Source of the DNA: Bacillus_AD sp051893455
GTDB taxonomy: Bacteria > Bacillota > Bacilli > Bacillales > DSM-1321
Assembly: GCA_051893455.1 (NCBI GenBank)
Contig: JBJFHG010000054.1
Span: forward strand, 160,771 to 224,770
DNA: 64,000 nucleotides
Direction: 5' to 3'
This document shows, in pieces, positions 26,133 through 35,044 of this stretch (position 1 is its first letter; the number at the start of each line of letters is the position of its first letter). The notes beneath the pieces were generated by a model. That model searched no databases, was not told the origin of the DNA, and saw only the letters and a list, made by a program, of their open reading frames with translations. A program made the position numbers and the translations under genes.

Positions 26133-26156
26133 GCTTCATTAGGAGCGCCGCCCTGA
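26127..26156 (-). terminator. Terminator of the EF-G-like gene, intron target site
   Basis: AGGGCGGCGCT pairs perfectly with AGCGCCGCCCT over an 8-base loop directly after the stop at 26160. On the minus strand the T-run is cut short (CCCTTT) and intron-like sequence begins. Confidence 0.8.
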
Positions 26157-26159
26157 TCT

Positions 26160-28214
26160 TCAGATTCGTTCATGCTGCTTCATGATGTTGGCTGCCAGGT
26201 CAGCCGCCAATTCCTCATACCCGGAAAACTCGCTTGTAAACCTTCCCCTGCCGCTTGTCCATGATTTCAATTCAGTCGTGAAACTTAACATTTCGGCCTG
26301 CGGGACCTCTGCGACAATATGTTCCATGTTCTTAATCTCTTCCATGCCGAGGATCCGGCCGCGCTTCCTCGTCAATTCACTCATGATATCCCCGATAGTG
26401 TCGGTAGGTACATCCATTTCGACCTTCAGGATTGGTTCAAGGATGCAAGGCTCCGCATGAGCGATGCCTTCTTTATAAGCAATGGCGGCAGCCACCTTGA
26501 ACGCGTATTCCGAACTATCGACGGTATGATAGCTGCCATCATGCAAGGTAGCCTGCAGGCGGATCAGCGGGAACCCTGCAAGCACGCCTTTTCCCATCGA
26601 TTCGCATAACCCTTTTTCAACCGCGGGTATATATTGTTTCGGTATTGCTCCTCCAACAATCTTGTTGATGAATAATAAACCGTCTTCTCCGTCCCGGCGC
26701 GGTTCAAACAGGATAGTAACGTCCCCGAATTGTCCATGCCCTCCGCTCTGTTTTTTAAAACGGCCTTGTACATCCGCCCGACCGTTGATGGTCTCGCGAT
26801 ACGGGATGTGAGGCAGCGCAAAGTCGATTGTGATATCGAATTTGTCAGCCAATTTATGTTTTATAATCTCCAAGTGGGTTTCACCCATCCCACTGATCCG
26901 GAGCTCTAAGAACTCATTGTCACGCCGGACGATGATGGAAGGGTCCTCCTCCTGGATTTTGATGAGTCCGGCCAGTACTTTATCTTCATCGCTTTTTTTC
27001 GGCACAACAACTACTCTTTCGAATGTCGGCGGCTCACAATGCCCCACCTGCACTTTCATGAGTGCTGATTGATTGCATAGAGTGTCATAAGTACTGGATG
27101 ATTGCAGTTTGGCAATCAATCCGATATCGCCTGTCCGAATCGAATCGACTGCCCTCTGTTCTTTTCCCCGCACCGTATACAGATGATTGATTTTCTCTTC
27201 TACGCCCCGATTGGCATTGTAAAGGGCAGAATTTACATCCAAACTGCCTTTAAGTACTTTGACAAAAGACAGCTTTCCGACGAATGGGTCGGCAATTGTC
27301 TTGAAGACGACAGCAGCGGTCCCCTCTTCTGACACCATACCGGTTTGCTGTCCGCCGGCAGCATCCGTAAACTCGAAAGTTCGCTCAAAAGGGGAAGGCA
27401 AAGACTCACAAATATAATCGAGAAGCAGTTGGATCCCCTTTCCTGTTTGGGCAGCTGTATATAGAACAGGATAGATTTCCCCTGCCAACAGCCCTGCATG
27501 CAGTCCGCCTGCCATTTCCTGCTCTGTCAAGAAACCTCTTTCCAAATACATCATCAGATACTCTTCACTCGATTCCGAAATGACCTCCATTAATGTCTTA
27601 TAGGCATCCTGGTACTCCTCTTCATATGCCGCGGGTATATTTGTTGTGATTGTTTGATTACGGGCAAAGTCATACTTCGAATAATGACCGTCCATGACAT
27701 CAATGATTCCATCCACTATGCCGTTTTTGACGACAGGAATTTGCAAGGCTATGACATTCGGCCCGAATTTAGTGCGTAAACCATTGTATACTTTCTTGTA
27801 ATCGCTATTTTCCTTATCGATCTTATTAATCAGGAATGTGATCGGCAACTTAGCTGTTTTTGCCGCCTCAAATCCTCTTTCTGTTCCCACTTTAATTCCG
27901 GATCTTGCACTCACTGTAAGGATTGCTGCATCGGCGGCTTGCAAAGCCTGTACGCGCTCTCCTTCGAATTCTAAGTACCCCGGTGAATCCAGTAGATTCA
28001 CTTTATATGTTCCATATAGTAAGGGGATGAGAGAAGTCTGTATGGAAATCCTCCGATTCTTTTCTTCTTCGGAATAATCGCTGATGGTGTTCCCTTCCTC
28101 AATATGCCCGAATCTGTCCGAACAACAAGATATGTAGGATAAAGCTTCAGCGATCATCGTCTTTCCGCTGCCCTGATGCCCCAACAATACAACGTTTCTG
28201 ATTTCCTTGCCCAT
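26160..28214 (-). CDS. Elongation factor G-like translational GTPase
   Basis: A 684-residue protein with EF-G domain order. G motifs: P-loop GHQGSGKTM, LLDSPGYLEF (G3) and LINKIDKE (G4). Switch I is not the RGITI of EF-G but NRRISIQTS, as seen in divergent EF-G-like paralogues. Later domains have HGQFGDVTILFEPR and GMEEIKNMEHIVAEVPQAEMLSF typical of domains IV and V. These paralogues bind ribosomes with GTP in some bacteria, but their main task is not settled. The true fusA should be elsewhere, with the str operon. ATG 28214 is preferred, 8 bases after GGAAGGAT. The gene is absent from this place in B. subtilis. Confidence 0.85.
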   Translation of the reverse strand: MGKEIRNVVLLGHQGSGKTMIAEALSYISCCSDRFGHIEEGNTISDYSEEEKNRRISIQTSLIPLLYGTYKVNLLDSPGYLEFEGERVQALQAADAAILTVSARSGIKVGTERGFEAAKTAKLPITFLINKIDKENSDYKKVYNGLRTKFGPNVIALQIPVVKNGIVDGIIDVMDGHYSKYDFARNQTITTNIPAAYEEEYQDAYKTLMEVISESSEEYLMMYLERGFLTEQEMAGGLHAGLLAGEIYPVLYTAAQTGKGIQLLLDYICESLPSPFERTFEFTDAAGGQQTGMVSEEGTAAVVFKTIADPFVGKLSFVKVLKGSLDVNSALYNANRGVEEKINHLYTVRGKEQRAVDSIRTGDIGLIAKLQSSSTYDTLCNQSALMKVQVGHCEPPTFERVVVVPKKSDEDKVLAGLIKIQEEDPSIIVRRDNEFLELRISGMGETHLEIIKHKLADKFDITIDFALPHIPYRETINGRADVQGRFKKQSGGHGQFGDVTILFEPRRDGEDGLLFINKIVGGAIPKQYIPAVEKGLCESMGKGVLAGFPLIRLQATLHDGSYHTVDSSEYAFKVAAAIAYKEGIAHAEPCILEPILKVEMDVPTDTIGDIMSELTRKRGRILGMEEIKNMEHIVAEVPQAEMLSFTTELKSWTSGRGRFTSEFSGYEELAADLAANIMKQHERI

Positions 28215-28317
28215 CACACATCATCCTTCCATAATCTGAAACCTGTATATTATTATTTTAACATAACAATAATTTAAATTTATCAGAATATAGTTTACAT
28301 ATGTGTGAACGAGGCTT

Positions 28318-28566
28318 TTATGTATGGGCCATGATGCTGCCGAGGATCAAGTGGATGCCTCCATATACCCCTAAGCTCGTCACGGTGACAATGGCCGTCT
28401 TGGATTTTGCTTTCAGTATACTGTTTCCTATATAAAGAGCCATCTGTAAAAAAAGCACAAACATAAGTGCCTTGAATACCCATCGGTCATGCCTAGATAG
28501 CCATTCCGCTACCGTATAGCCGCTCCATACCATCAACTGAATCAAAAAAACGGTATAGCTTTTCAC
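28318..28566 (-). CDS. Small membrane protein of unknown function
   Basis: An 82-residue protein with three hydrophobic stretches (about residues 3-20, 28-46 and 57-78). The GTG at 28566 has GGAGG 8 bases ahead; the longer frame to 28617 encodes this ribosome site and is rejected. No family recognised. It lies upstream of the EF-G-like gene on the same strand, about 100 bp apart, and may share its transcript. Confidence 0.65.
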   Translation of the reverse strand: MKSYTVFLIQLMVWSGYTVAEWLSRHDRWVFKALMFVLFLQMALYIGNSILKAKSKTAIVTVTSLGVYGGIHLILGSIMAHT

Positions 28567-28795
28567 GGCATCCACCTCCTCCCGGTCCCTCTTTACGCCT
28601 AGACAGTATATGCCCACCCCTGCTTTTATATGTACAACTTCCCGGTCTGAAAATCATTTTCCAAGTTCCGGCCCCCCGACTATCTTTCTTTAAGGGAAAG
28701 GTCTGTCTTCCTTTTGACTCCCAAAACAGCTTTCTAGCAATACTCCAGTCATATTGTGGGGCGTCTTATCGAGACAAACGTGACGTAAACAAAAA

Positions 28796-28822
28796 AGACA
28801 GAGCTCATAACGGGCTCTGTCT
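28796..28822 (-). terminator. Terminator of the pdhABCD operon
   Basis: AGACAGAGC pairs with GCTCTGTCT across a 9-base loop, and six A's on the low side give TTTTTT on the minus strand. It follows the pdhD stop by about 12 bp. Confidence 0.88.
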
Positions 28823-28833
28823 AGTAATCTATT

Positions 28834-30243
28834 TTATTTTACGATATGAATCGGGCTACCGATCGCCACTTCCGCTGTTTCCATTGTGATTTCTCCCAAT
28901 GTTGGATGGGCATGGATTGTCATCGCGATATCCTCTGCTGTCATACCTGCTTCAATTGCAAGGGACAATTCAGAGATCATATCAGATGCGCCAGGTCCTG
29001 CGATTTGAGCTCCGATAACCAAGCCGTCCTCTTTTCTCGTGATCAGCTTCATAAAGCCGTCCGTTGTGTTAAGAGACAACGCTCGTCCATTCGCCGCGAA
29101 CGGGAATTTGGATGCTTTGATATCCAAGGCTTCATCTTTTGCTTGTTTCTCAGTATAACCGACTGTCGCCAATTCCGGTTCAGAGAACGCCACAGCTGGA
29201 ATTCCAAGATAGTCGATCTCAGATGCATGGCCTGAAATCGCTTCAGCTGCGATTTTTCCTTCATATGAAGCTTTATGCGCAAGTTGAGGCCCTGCAACGA
29301 TATCACCAATTGCATAAATGTTCTCGATGCTTGTGCGGCATTGCTTGTCGATTTCGATTAAGCCACGATCACTCATCTTGATGCCGACTTCTTCCAAGCC
29401 GATTTCTTTTGTGTTCGGTTTACGGCCTACAGAGACAAGAACGTAGTCAGCTTCGACTTTTTGTTCTTTTCCGTCTGCTTCGTATGTTACGATGACTTTG
29501 TCTTCGAGTTCTTCCACACCTTTAGCCAAAGCTTTCGTTACGATTGTAGCACCTTTTTTCTTCAGGTTTTTCACTACCAATTGAGACATTTGTTTTTCAA
29601 ATCCGTTCAGGATCACATCGGTTCCTTCCAGGATTGTCACTTCTGTACCGAAGTTTGCATACGCTCCGCCAAGCTCTGTACCGATTACGCCGCCGCCGAT
29701 GACAATCATCGAATTCGGAAGTTCCTCAAGGTTAAGAGCGCCCGTTGAATCCAATACACGTTTGCTGTATTTGAAGTTCGGGATTTCGATCGGTGAAGAA
29801 CCGGTCGCAATGATAGCGTTTTTGAATGTGTATGTTTGAGCTGAATTCTCATCCATGACACGGACTGTATTGGCATCCACGAAGTATGCTTCGCCGTAAA
29901 CAGTGTCGATCTTGTTTCCTTTTAGAAGGCCTGCAACTCCACCAGTCAATTTTTTGACGACGCCTGCTTTGAATTCTTGAACTTTAGAGAAGTCAAGTTT
30001 CACATTTTCAGCGGAGATGCCCATCTCTGCTGAATTTTTTGCATGATCGTAACGATGGCCGGCTGAGATCAAAGCTTTTGATGGGATACAACCCACGTTT
30101 AAGCATACGCCCCCAAGGGTCGCTTTTTCTACAACGGTCACTTTTTGTCCAAGTTGGGCCGCACGGATTGCCGCAACGTATCCGCCAGGTCCGCCGCCTA
30201 TTACAAGAGTATCTGTTTCAATCGGGAAGTCTCCTACAACCAT
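28834..30243 (-). CDS. pdhD: Dihydrolipoyl dehydrogenase, E3 of pyruvate dehydrogenase
   Basis: A 469-residue FAD flavoprotein that reoxidises lipoyl groups of E2 and makes NADH. Visible parts: FAD-binding GGGPGGYVAAIRAAQLG (~15-31), the redox disulfide GGVCLNVGCIPSKALI (~44-59), NAD-binding GGGVIGTELG (~181-190), a second FAD segment YAIGDIVAGPQLAH (~309-322) and the catalytic HAHPTLGE near residue 449. ATG 30243 follows GGAGG by 8 bases. It starts 4 bp after pdhC ends and closes the operon. Confidence 0.97.
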   Translation of the reverse strand: MVVGDFPIETDTLVIGGGPGGYVAAIRAAQLGQKVTVVEKATLGGVCLNVGCIPSKALISAGHRYDHAKNSAEMGISAENVKLDFSKVQEFKAGVVKKLTGGVAGLLKGNKIDTVYGEAYFVDANTVRVMDENSAQTYTFKNAIIATGSSPIEIPNFKYSKRVLDSTGALNLEELPNSMIVIGGGVIGTELGGAYANFGTEVTILEGTDVILNGFEKQMSQLVVKNLKKKGATIVTKALAKGVEELEDKVIVTYEADGKEQKVEADYVLVSVGRKPNTKEIGLEEVGIKMSDRGLIEIDKQCRTSIENIYAIGDIVAGPQLAHKASYEGKIAAEAISGHASEIDYLGIPAVAFSEPELATVGYTEKQAKDEALDIKASKFPFAANGRALSLNTTDGFMKLITRKEDGLVIGAQIAGPGASDMISELSLAIEAGMTAEDIAMTIHAHPTLGEITMETAEVAIGSPIHIVK

Positions 30244-30247
30244 TTTA

Positions 30248-31555
30248 TTACGCCTCCATTAATAGTAGTTCAGGGTTGTTCAACAATCTCTTGATGTGAT
30301 TCATTGCATTTTGTGCAGTAGCTCCATCAATGATTCGGTGGTCGAAGCTCAAGGATAGCGCCAATACTGGAGCAGCTACGATTTCACCATTTTTCACGAT
30401 CGCTTTTTCTGCAATTCGGCCAATACCGAGGATTGCCACTTCTGGATGATTGATGACCGGCGTGAACCATTGACCGCCTGCTGAACCGATATTGGAAATT
30501 GTGCAAGAAGCACCTTTCATTTCGTTTGGAGCAAGTTTTCCGTCACGCGCTTTGCCGGCAAGCTCGTTGATTTCATTGGAAATCGCGAAAACGGATTTAC
30601 GGTCTGCATTTTTAACAACCGGAACAAGAAGACCTTTTTCAGTGTCTGCAGCAATTCCGATGTTGTAATAATGTTTTTGGATGATTTCGCTTGTTGCATC
30701 ATCAATAGATGTATTCAAAGCTGGATATTCACGCAAAGCGCTTGTCAAAGCTTTCACCACATAAGGAAGGAATGTTAGTTTGATCCCTTTCTCAGCTGCG
30801 ATTTCTTTGAATTTCTTACGATGCGCAACTAACTCGGTTACATCGATCTCGTCCATCAATGTTACGTGAGGAGCTGTATGTTTTGAGTTTACCATAGCTT
30901 TGGCGATTGCCTTGCGGATGCCGCTCATTTTTTCGCGTGTTTCCGGGAACTCGCCTTCTGAAACAACTGGTGCTGCTTTTTTCTCTGCTGGCGCTGCTTC
31001 TGCTTTTGCCTCCTGTTTGCTTCCGCCTTCAAGGAATGCATCAATATCACTCTTAAGCACACGGCCATTATCGCCGCTTCCGCTTACTTTTGCTATGTCG
31101 ACACCTTTTTCACGGGCATATTTACGAACGGATGGCATCGCGATCACACGTTTATTGGATGTGTTAGCCTCTTCCTGTTCGCCAGCGCCTGTTTCTCTAG
31201 CAGGAGCATTTTCGCCTTTTACTTTTTCTTTGTCGGCTTGTTGGCCGGCTTCCCCAGTGCCTGTCTGCACTTGGGACTCCGTTTTTTCGTCGCCTTTGAA
31301 GGAAAGATCTTCGTATCCTGGCGCGTCGAATGTTACTAGCACGTCGCCTACTACTGCTACTGTTCCTTCTTCTACAAGCACTTCTTCAACAGTCCCTTTG
31401 ACTGGGGACGGGATCTCAACGACTGATTTATCGTTTTGCACTTCGCAAAGCACGTCGTCCTCTTCTACTTTATCGCCTGGTTTTATGAACCATTTAACGA
31501 TTTCACCTTCGTGAATACCTTCTCCGATATCTGGTAATTTGAATTTAAATGACAC
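30248..31555 (-). CDS. pdhC: Dihydrolipoamide acetyltransferase, E2 of pyruvate dehydrogenase
   Basis: A 435-residue core protein. It has one lipoyl domain (residues ~1-75, lysine in EVQNDKSVVEI), a Pro/Ala/Glu-rich linker, a peripheral subunit-binding domain (MPSVRKYAREKGVDIAKVSG, ~127-160), a second linker and the catalytic domain (~210-435) ending in SFDHRIIDGATA. It passes the acetyl group from lipoate to CoA. The GTG at 31555 has AGGAGG 9 bases before it. A longer frame to 31579 is not needed. A single lipoyl domain is usual in Bacillales. Confidence 0.97.
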   Translation of the reverse strand: MSFKFKLPDIGEGIHEGEIVKWFIKPGDKVEEDDVLCEVQNDKSVVEIPSPVKGTVEEVLVEEGTVAVVGDVLVTFDAPGYEDLSFKGDEKTESQVQTGTGEAGQQADKEKVKGENAPARETGAGEQEEANTSNKRVIAMPSVRKYAREKGVDIAKVSGSGDNGRVLKSDIDAFLEGGSKQEAKAEAAPAEKKAAPVVSEGEFPETREKMSGIRKAIAKAMVNSKHTAPHVTLMDEIDVTELVAHRKKFKEIAAEKGIKLTFLPYVVKALTSALREYPALNTSIDDATSEIIQKHYYNIGIAADTEKGLLVPVVKNADRKSVFAISNEINELAGKARDGKLAPNEMKGASCTISNIGSAGGQWFTPVINHPEVAILGIGRIAEKAIVKNGEIVAAPVLALSLSFDHRIIDGATAQNAMNHIKRLLNNPELLLMEA

Positions 31556-31603
31556 CTTATTCAACCTCCTCGATTTCATCCCTGCATTGTTTCGTTGCCA
31601 TTA

Positions 31604-32581
31604 TTAAAAGTTAAGTACTTTGTTCGCTGTTTCAATGATGTCTTTATGGTTTGGAAGCCATACAGTCTCTGCTTGAGAGAATGGGAATACTGTGTCTGCT
31701 GCTGCCACACGAAGAACTGGGGCTTCTAAGCTCAAGATGGCGCGGTCATTGATTTCAGCAACTACATTCGCGCCAACACCTGCAGATTTTTGAGCTTCTT
31801 GAACGACCATAGCGCGTCCTGTTTTCTCTACAGAAGCAATGATTGTGTCGATATCAAGCGGTGCTACCGTACGCAAGTCGATGACCTCAACAGAAACATC
31901 CTGTTTAGCCAATTCATCTGCCGCTTTCAATGATTCTTGAACCATTGCGCCATAAGTAATGATCGTCAAGTCTGTCCCTTCCCGTTTGATGTCTGCTTTT
32001 CCAAGCGGGATTGTGTATTCTTCTTCCGGAACTTCCTGACGGAATGAACGGTATAACTTCATATGCTCAAGGAAAATGACCGGATCGTTGTCACGGATCG
32101 CAGATAGCAAAAGACCTTTCGCATCATAAGGTGTTGATGGAATGACCACTTTAAGGCCAGGTTGTTGTGCCATTAACCCTTCTAGGCTATCGGCATGCAT
32201 TTCTGGTGTATGAACGCCGCCGCCAAATGGTGAACGGATTGTGACCGGCGAATGATATGTGCCTCCTGAACGGTAACGCATACGCGCCATTTGGCCGCTG
32301 ATGCTGTCCATTACTTCATATACGAAACCAAAGAATTGGATTTCAGGAACCGGACGAAATCCTTGAAGGCCCAAACCGATCGCTAAACCGCCGATACCAG
32401 ACTCGGCAAGCGGTGTATCAAATACACGCTCTTCCCCAAATTCCTCCTGTAAACCTTCTGTCGCACGGAATACACCACCGTTTTTACCAACGTCCTCACC
32501 GAACACAAGGACTTTTTCATCATTGCGCATTTCAGTGCGAAGCGCGTCTGTAATTGCTTGAATCATCGTCATTTGAGCCAT
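31604..32581 (-). CDS. pdhB: Pyruvate dehydrogenase E1 beta subunit
   Basis: A 325-residue transketolase-like subunit, same length as B. subtilis PdhB, beginning MAQMTMIQAITDALRTEM. It binds thiamine diphosphate with PdhA. The conserved FGEDVGKNGGVFRATEGL and DTPLAESGIGGLAIGLG segments contain the cofactor-contacting glutamate. It starts 3 bp after the pdhA stop and ends 48 bp before the pdhC start. Confidence 0.97.
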   Translation of the reverse strand: MAQMTMIQAITDALRTEMRNDEKVLVFGEDVGKNGGVFRATEGLQEEFGEERVFDTPLAESGIGGLAIGLGLQGFRPVPEIQFFGFVYEVMDSISGQMARMRYRSGGTYHSPVTIRSPFGGGVHTPEMHADSLEGLMAQQPGLKVVIPSTPYDAKGLLLSAIRDNDPVIFLEHMKLYRSFRQEVPEEEYTIPLGKADIKREGTDLTIITYGAMVQESLKAADELAKQDVSVEVIDLRTVAPLDIDTIIASVEKTGRAMVVQEAQKSAGVGANVVAEINDRAILSLEAPVLRVAAADTVFPFSQAETVWLPNHKDIIETANKVLNF

Positions 32582-32584
32582 TGG

Positions 32585-33697
32585 TTACTTCGACTCCTTT
32601 TCTTTGTAGATTTCATACTGTTCTTTCAGGTTATAAGGCATTTCTTCATACATGATGCTCATTAGATCAGTCACTTTTTGTTTCGGAGTCGCATCGGCTT
32701 TCTTGATCGCTTCTTTGATCTCCTCTTTTGCTCTTTCGATTACCGCTTCTTCTTCCTCTTGAGTCCACAAGCCTTTATCCTCGAGGAATTTACGGAAACG
32801 CACAAGCGGGTCTTTTTTCTCCCATTCATTATCGATATCGCTCGTTCTATAGCGGGTAGGATCGTCTCCGGCCATTGTATGCGGACCGTATCTGTACGTA
32901 AGTGTCTCAATCAATGTAGGACCTTCGCCGTTGATTGCGCGCTCACGTGCATCATGTGTTGCCGCGTAGACAGCAAGTACGTCCATTCCGTCCACCTGAA
33001 TTCCAGGGATTCCGGCAGCAACTGCTTTTTGTGCGATTGTTTTCGCGGCAGATTGTTTTTCAACAGGAGTGGAAATCGCATATCTATTGTTTTGAACAAC
33101 GAAGATTGCTGGTGCTTTGAATGCTCCCGCGAAGTTGATGCCTTCATAGAAGTCACCTTGTGAAGATCCGCCGTCACCTGTATACGTAATCGCAACTGTT
33201 TTCGCATTGTTTTTCTTCATGCCCAGTGCTACACCAGCTGTTTGGATGTATTGCGCCCCGATGATGATTTGCGGAGAAAGAACGTTCACTCCATCAGCCT
33301 GGTTGCCCACGTAGTGTCCGCGTGAGAACAAGAACGCCTTGTACAGCGGAAGACCATGCCAAATGATTTGTGGCACATCACGGTATCCAGGAAGAATGAA
33401 ATCTTCTTTTTCAAGCGCGAATTGAGAACCAAGCTGCGATGCTTCCTGACCGGCAGTCGGCGCATAGAAGCCCAGGCGGCCTTGACGGTTCAAAGAAATG
33501 GAGCGCTGATCAAGCACACGAGTGTACACCATTCTTGTCATCAATTCTTTTAATTGCTCGTCAGTCAAGTCAGGCATTGCATCCTTATTGACGACTTTCC
33601 CCTCTTCATCCAGAATCTGAAGCGTCTTAAATTGCCCACTAACGGCTTCCATCTGTTTTCCGGCATCAAACAATGCCTTAACTTTTTTTGTAGCCAT
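32585..33697 (-). CDS. pdhA: Pyruvate dehydrogenase E1 alpha subunit
   Basis: A 370-residue ThDP-dependent subunit. The ThDP/Mg2+ motif GDGGSSQGDFYEGINFA...NN lies near residues 170-200. It decarboxylates pyruvate and acetylates E2 lipoate. I use ATG 33697, preceded by GAGG; a GTG three codons earlier is possible. It is the first gene of pdhABCD, and the preceding 500 bp hold a promoter and a structured leader. Entry of glycolytic carbon into the TCA cycle depends on it. Confidence 0.96.
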   Translation of the reverse strand: MATKKVKALFDAGKQMEAVSGQFKTLQILDEEGKVVNKDAMPDLTDEQLKELMTRMVYTRVLDQRSISLNRQGRLGFYAPTAGQEASQLGSQFALEKEDFILPGYRDVPQIIWHGLPLYKAFLFSRGHYVGNQADGVNVLSPQIIIGAQYIQTAGVALGMKKNNAKTVAITYTGDGGSSQGDFYEGINFAGAFKAPAIFVVQNNRYAISTPVEKQSAAKTIAQKAVAAGIPGIQVDGMDVLAVYAATHDARERAINGEGPTLIETLTYRYGPHTMAGDDPTRYRTSDIDNEWEKKDPLVRFRKFLEDKGLWTQEEEEAVIERAKEEIKEAIKKADATPKQKVTDLMSIMYEEMPYNLKEQYEIYKEKESK

Positions 33698-33739
33698 CCT
33701 CTTCACCTCGTCCTTTCATATGTTAAAAGGTTTTTGACT

Positions 33740-33842
33740 TGCCTAATACAAAACCCTTATCAGCCCTGTAACGTCTCTTATCTATTGCTTTCATTATGTA
33801 TGTTCCACAACCAGCATCAACAGAAACATACAAGGGTTTTTT
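33740..33842 (-). promoter_or_regulatory. Structured pdhA leader RNA
   Basis: Within the pdh leader, AAAACCCTT (33750-33758) pairs with AAGGGTTTT (33832-33840). Inside it TGTATGTT (33797-33804) pairs with AACATACA (33825-33832). The nested pair sits about 45-55 bp upstream of the pdhA start. I do not recognise a known riboswitch class. Confidence 0.4.
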
Positions 33843-34019
33843 ATTCATTGTATTTCTTTCTGTATCACTAAATTGCCATGTTGTTTATATAACAATATCT
33901 GTGATCACTGAAAATTTTACCTATGAATCATTGAACGGTCAAATGATTTGCTTCTACCAACATGAGTAAGTAAATCAACATTATTTTCTGAATAAAATCT
34001 ATTTGATCTAAAATCTGTT

Positions 34020-34048
34020 ATATAATACTGTAGTTTACTGTATCACAA
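34020..34048 (-). promoter_or_regulatory. Probable sigma-A promoter of pdhABCD
   Basis: TTGTGA (34043-34048) and TTATAT (34020-34025) on the minus strand are 17 bp apart. The transcript would have a leader of about 315 nt. A cre-like sequence, TGAAAGCGCTGTAT, matching 12 of 14 positions of the CcpA consensus, lies upstream at 34084-34097. Confidence 0.5.
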
Positions 34049-34169
34049 AATCCTACTCTTTTATGACTTTCCTCGAAAATCCTCTGAAAGCGCTGTATTG
34101 GTACACATGCAGCTCCCTCCCCTTCTTCAACAAAAGAGCCTTTATAAAGCATTTTCCCGGAATAAAAAT

Positions 34170-34196
34170 AGACAAATCCCCGATTAGGATTTGTCT
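34170..34196 (-). terminator. Terminator of ykyA
   Basis: AGACAAATCC pairs with GGATTTGTCT over a 7-base loop, followed by T-rich sequence on minus, just after the ykyA stop. Confidence 0.82.
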
Positions 34197-34204
34197 GCTT
34201 TCGT

Positions 34205-34828
34205 TTATGAATCGGACTTGGCAACCAGCCTGGCGAATTCATTCTTTTTCTTCATCCATACATTGTAGCTTTCATTATATACAGATTGTGCTTCCTTAAT
34301 TTCTCCATAATGTCCGTTTGCTTTGTCGACTAGCAGCTGCAAATCTCGGATCGGCACACCCTTCTGGAAGGCTCGATACAGTTCGATATCTGTTTCCACA
34401 CTGTCGGCGTACGCAAGCGTCCACTTTTTACCAGCTTCCATTTTCTTTAGATGTCCCTTAAACCAATCTTCCGCTTTTCCCTTCATCCGATTGGCTTCAA
34501 TGTGGTCCATCGCTTTTTCGATTGCATCAATGTCTTCTATCATATTTGCCAATATATCCCCTTCCTCCTTTATATATTGCTTCCTTTGTTCAGCATATTC
34601 CAAAGCCTGTACAATCAAAGCTTCTTCATTCGAATGCATCATCTTCTTATATAAATAGGATTCATTCTTCTCGATTTCCTCAAGCTTGACCTGTATTCCC
34701 CTTAGTTGCCGGTTCATTTGCTCCGCCTTTTCAACATACTCAAGTACAATTTGTTCCGAATCCTGCCTAGCGCACCCGAATAACAGGCAAGCCAGCACAC
34801 ATAAGAGAAAAGCCGTTTTTTTATTCAA
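34205..34828 (-). CDS. ykyA: YkyA family lipoprotein
   Basis: A 207-residue secreted lipoprotein. The signal peptide KKTAFLLCVLACLLFGC ends in a lipobox with the lipidated cysteine near residue 19. The mature part is charged and helical, probably coiled coil, as in the YkyA (putative cell-wall-binding lipoprotein) family. TTG 34828 is the start with AAGGAG 8 bases upstream; the GTG three codons before overlaps it. Position between def and pdhA matches B. subtilis. Role unproven. Confidence 0.85.
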   Translation of the reverse strand: MNKKTAFLLCVLACLLFGCARQDSEQIVLEYVEKAEQMNRQLRGIQVKLEEIEKNESYLYKKMMHSNEEALIVQALEYAEQRKQYIKEEGDILANMIEDIDAIEKAMDHIEANRMKGKAEDWFKGHLKKMEAGKKWTLAYADSVETDIELYRAFQKGVPIRDLQLLVDKANGHYGEIKEAQSVYNESYNVWMKKKNEFARLVAKSDS

Positions 34829-35044
34829 CGCATACACTCCTTTATATTTTCGGGACTTGTCCCATTAGTATGCAGGCATGCGGGCGCATAGAATCAATAC
34901 TCTGCCGTTTGGCGGGAAATTCATGTCTTTGGTTGCCGGACATTTACATTCATTTCAACTTACGGTAAGATTTTATTGAAATCATAAAGCCATACATGGT
35001 GCACAGCATAAGATATTTTTACAAATATAATAGAGGTGTTTTTT

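Noticed and set aside
35026..35031. TATAAT just before def as a promoter -10
   Set aside because: It would start transcription inside the def ribosome site, leaving no leader.
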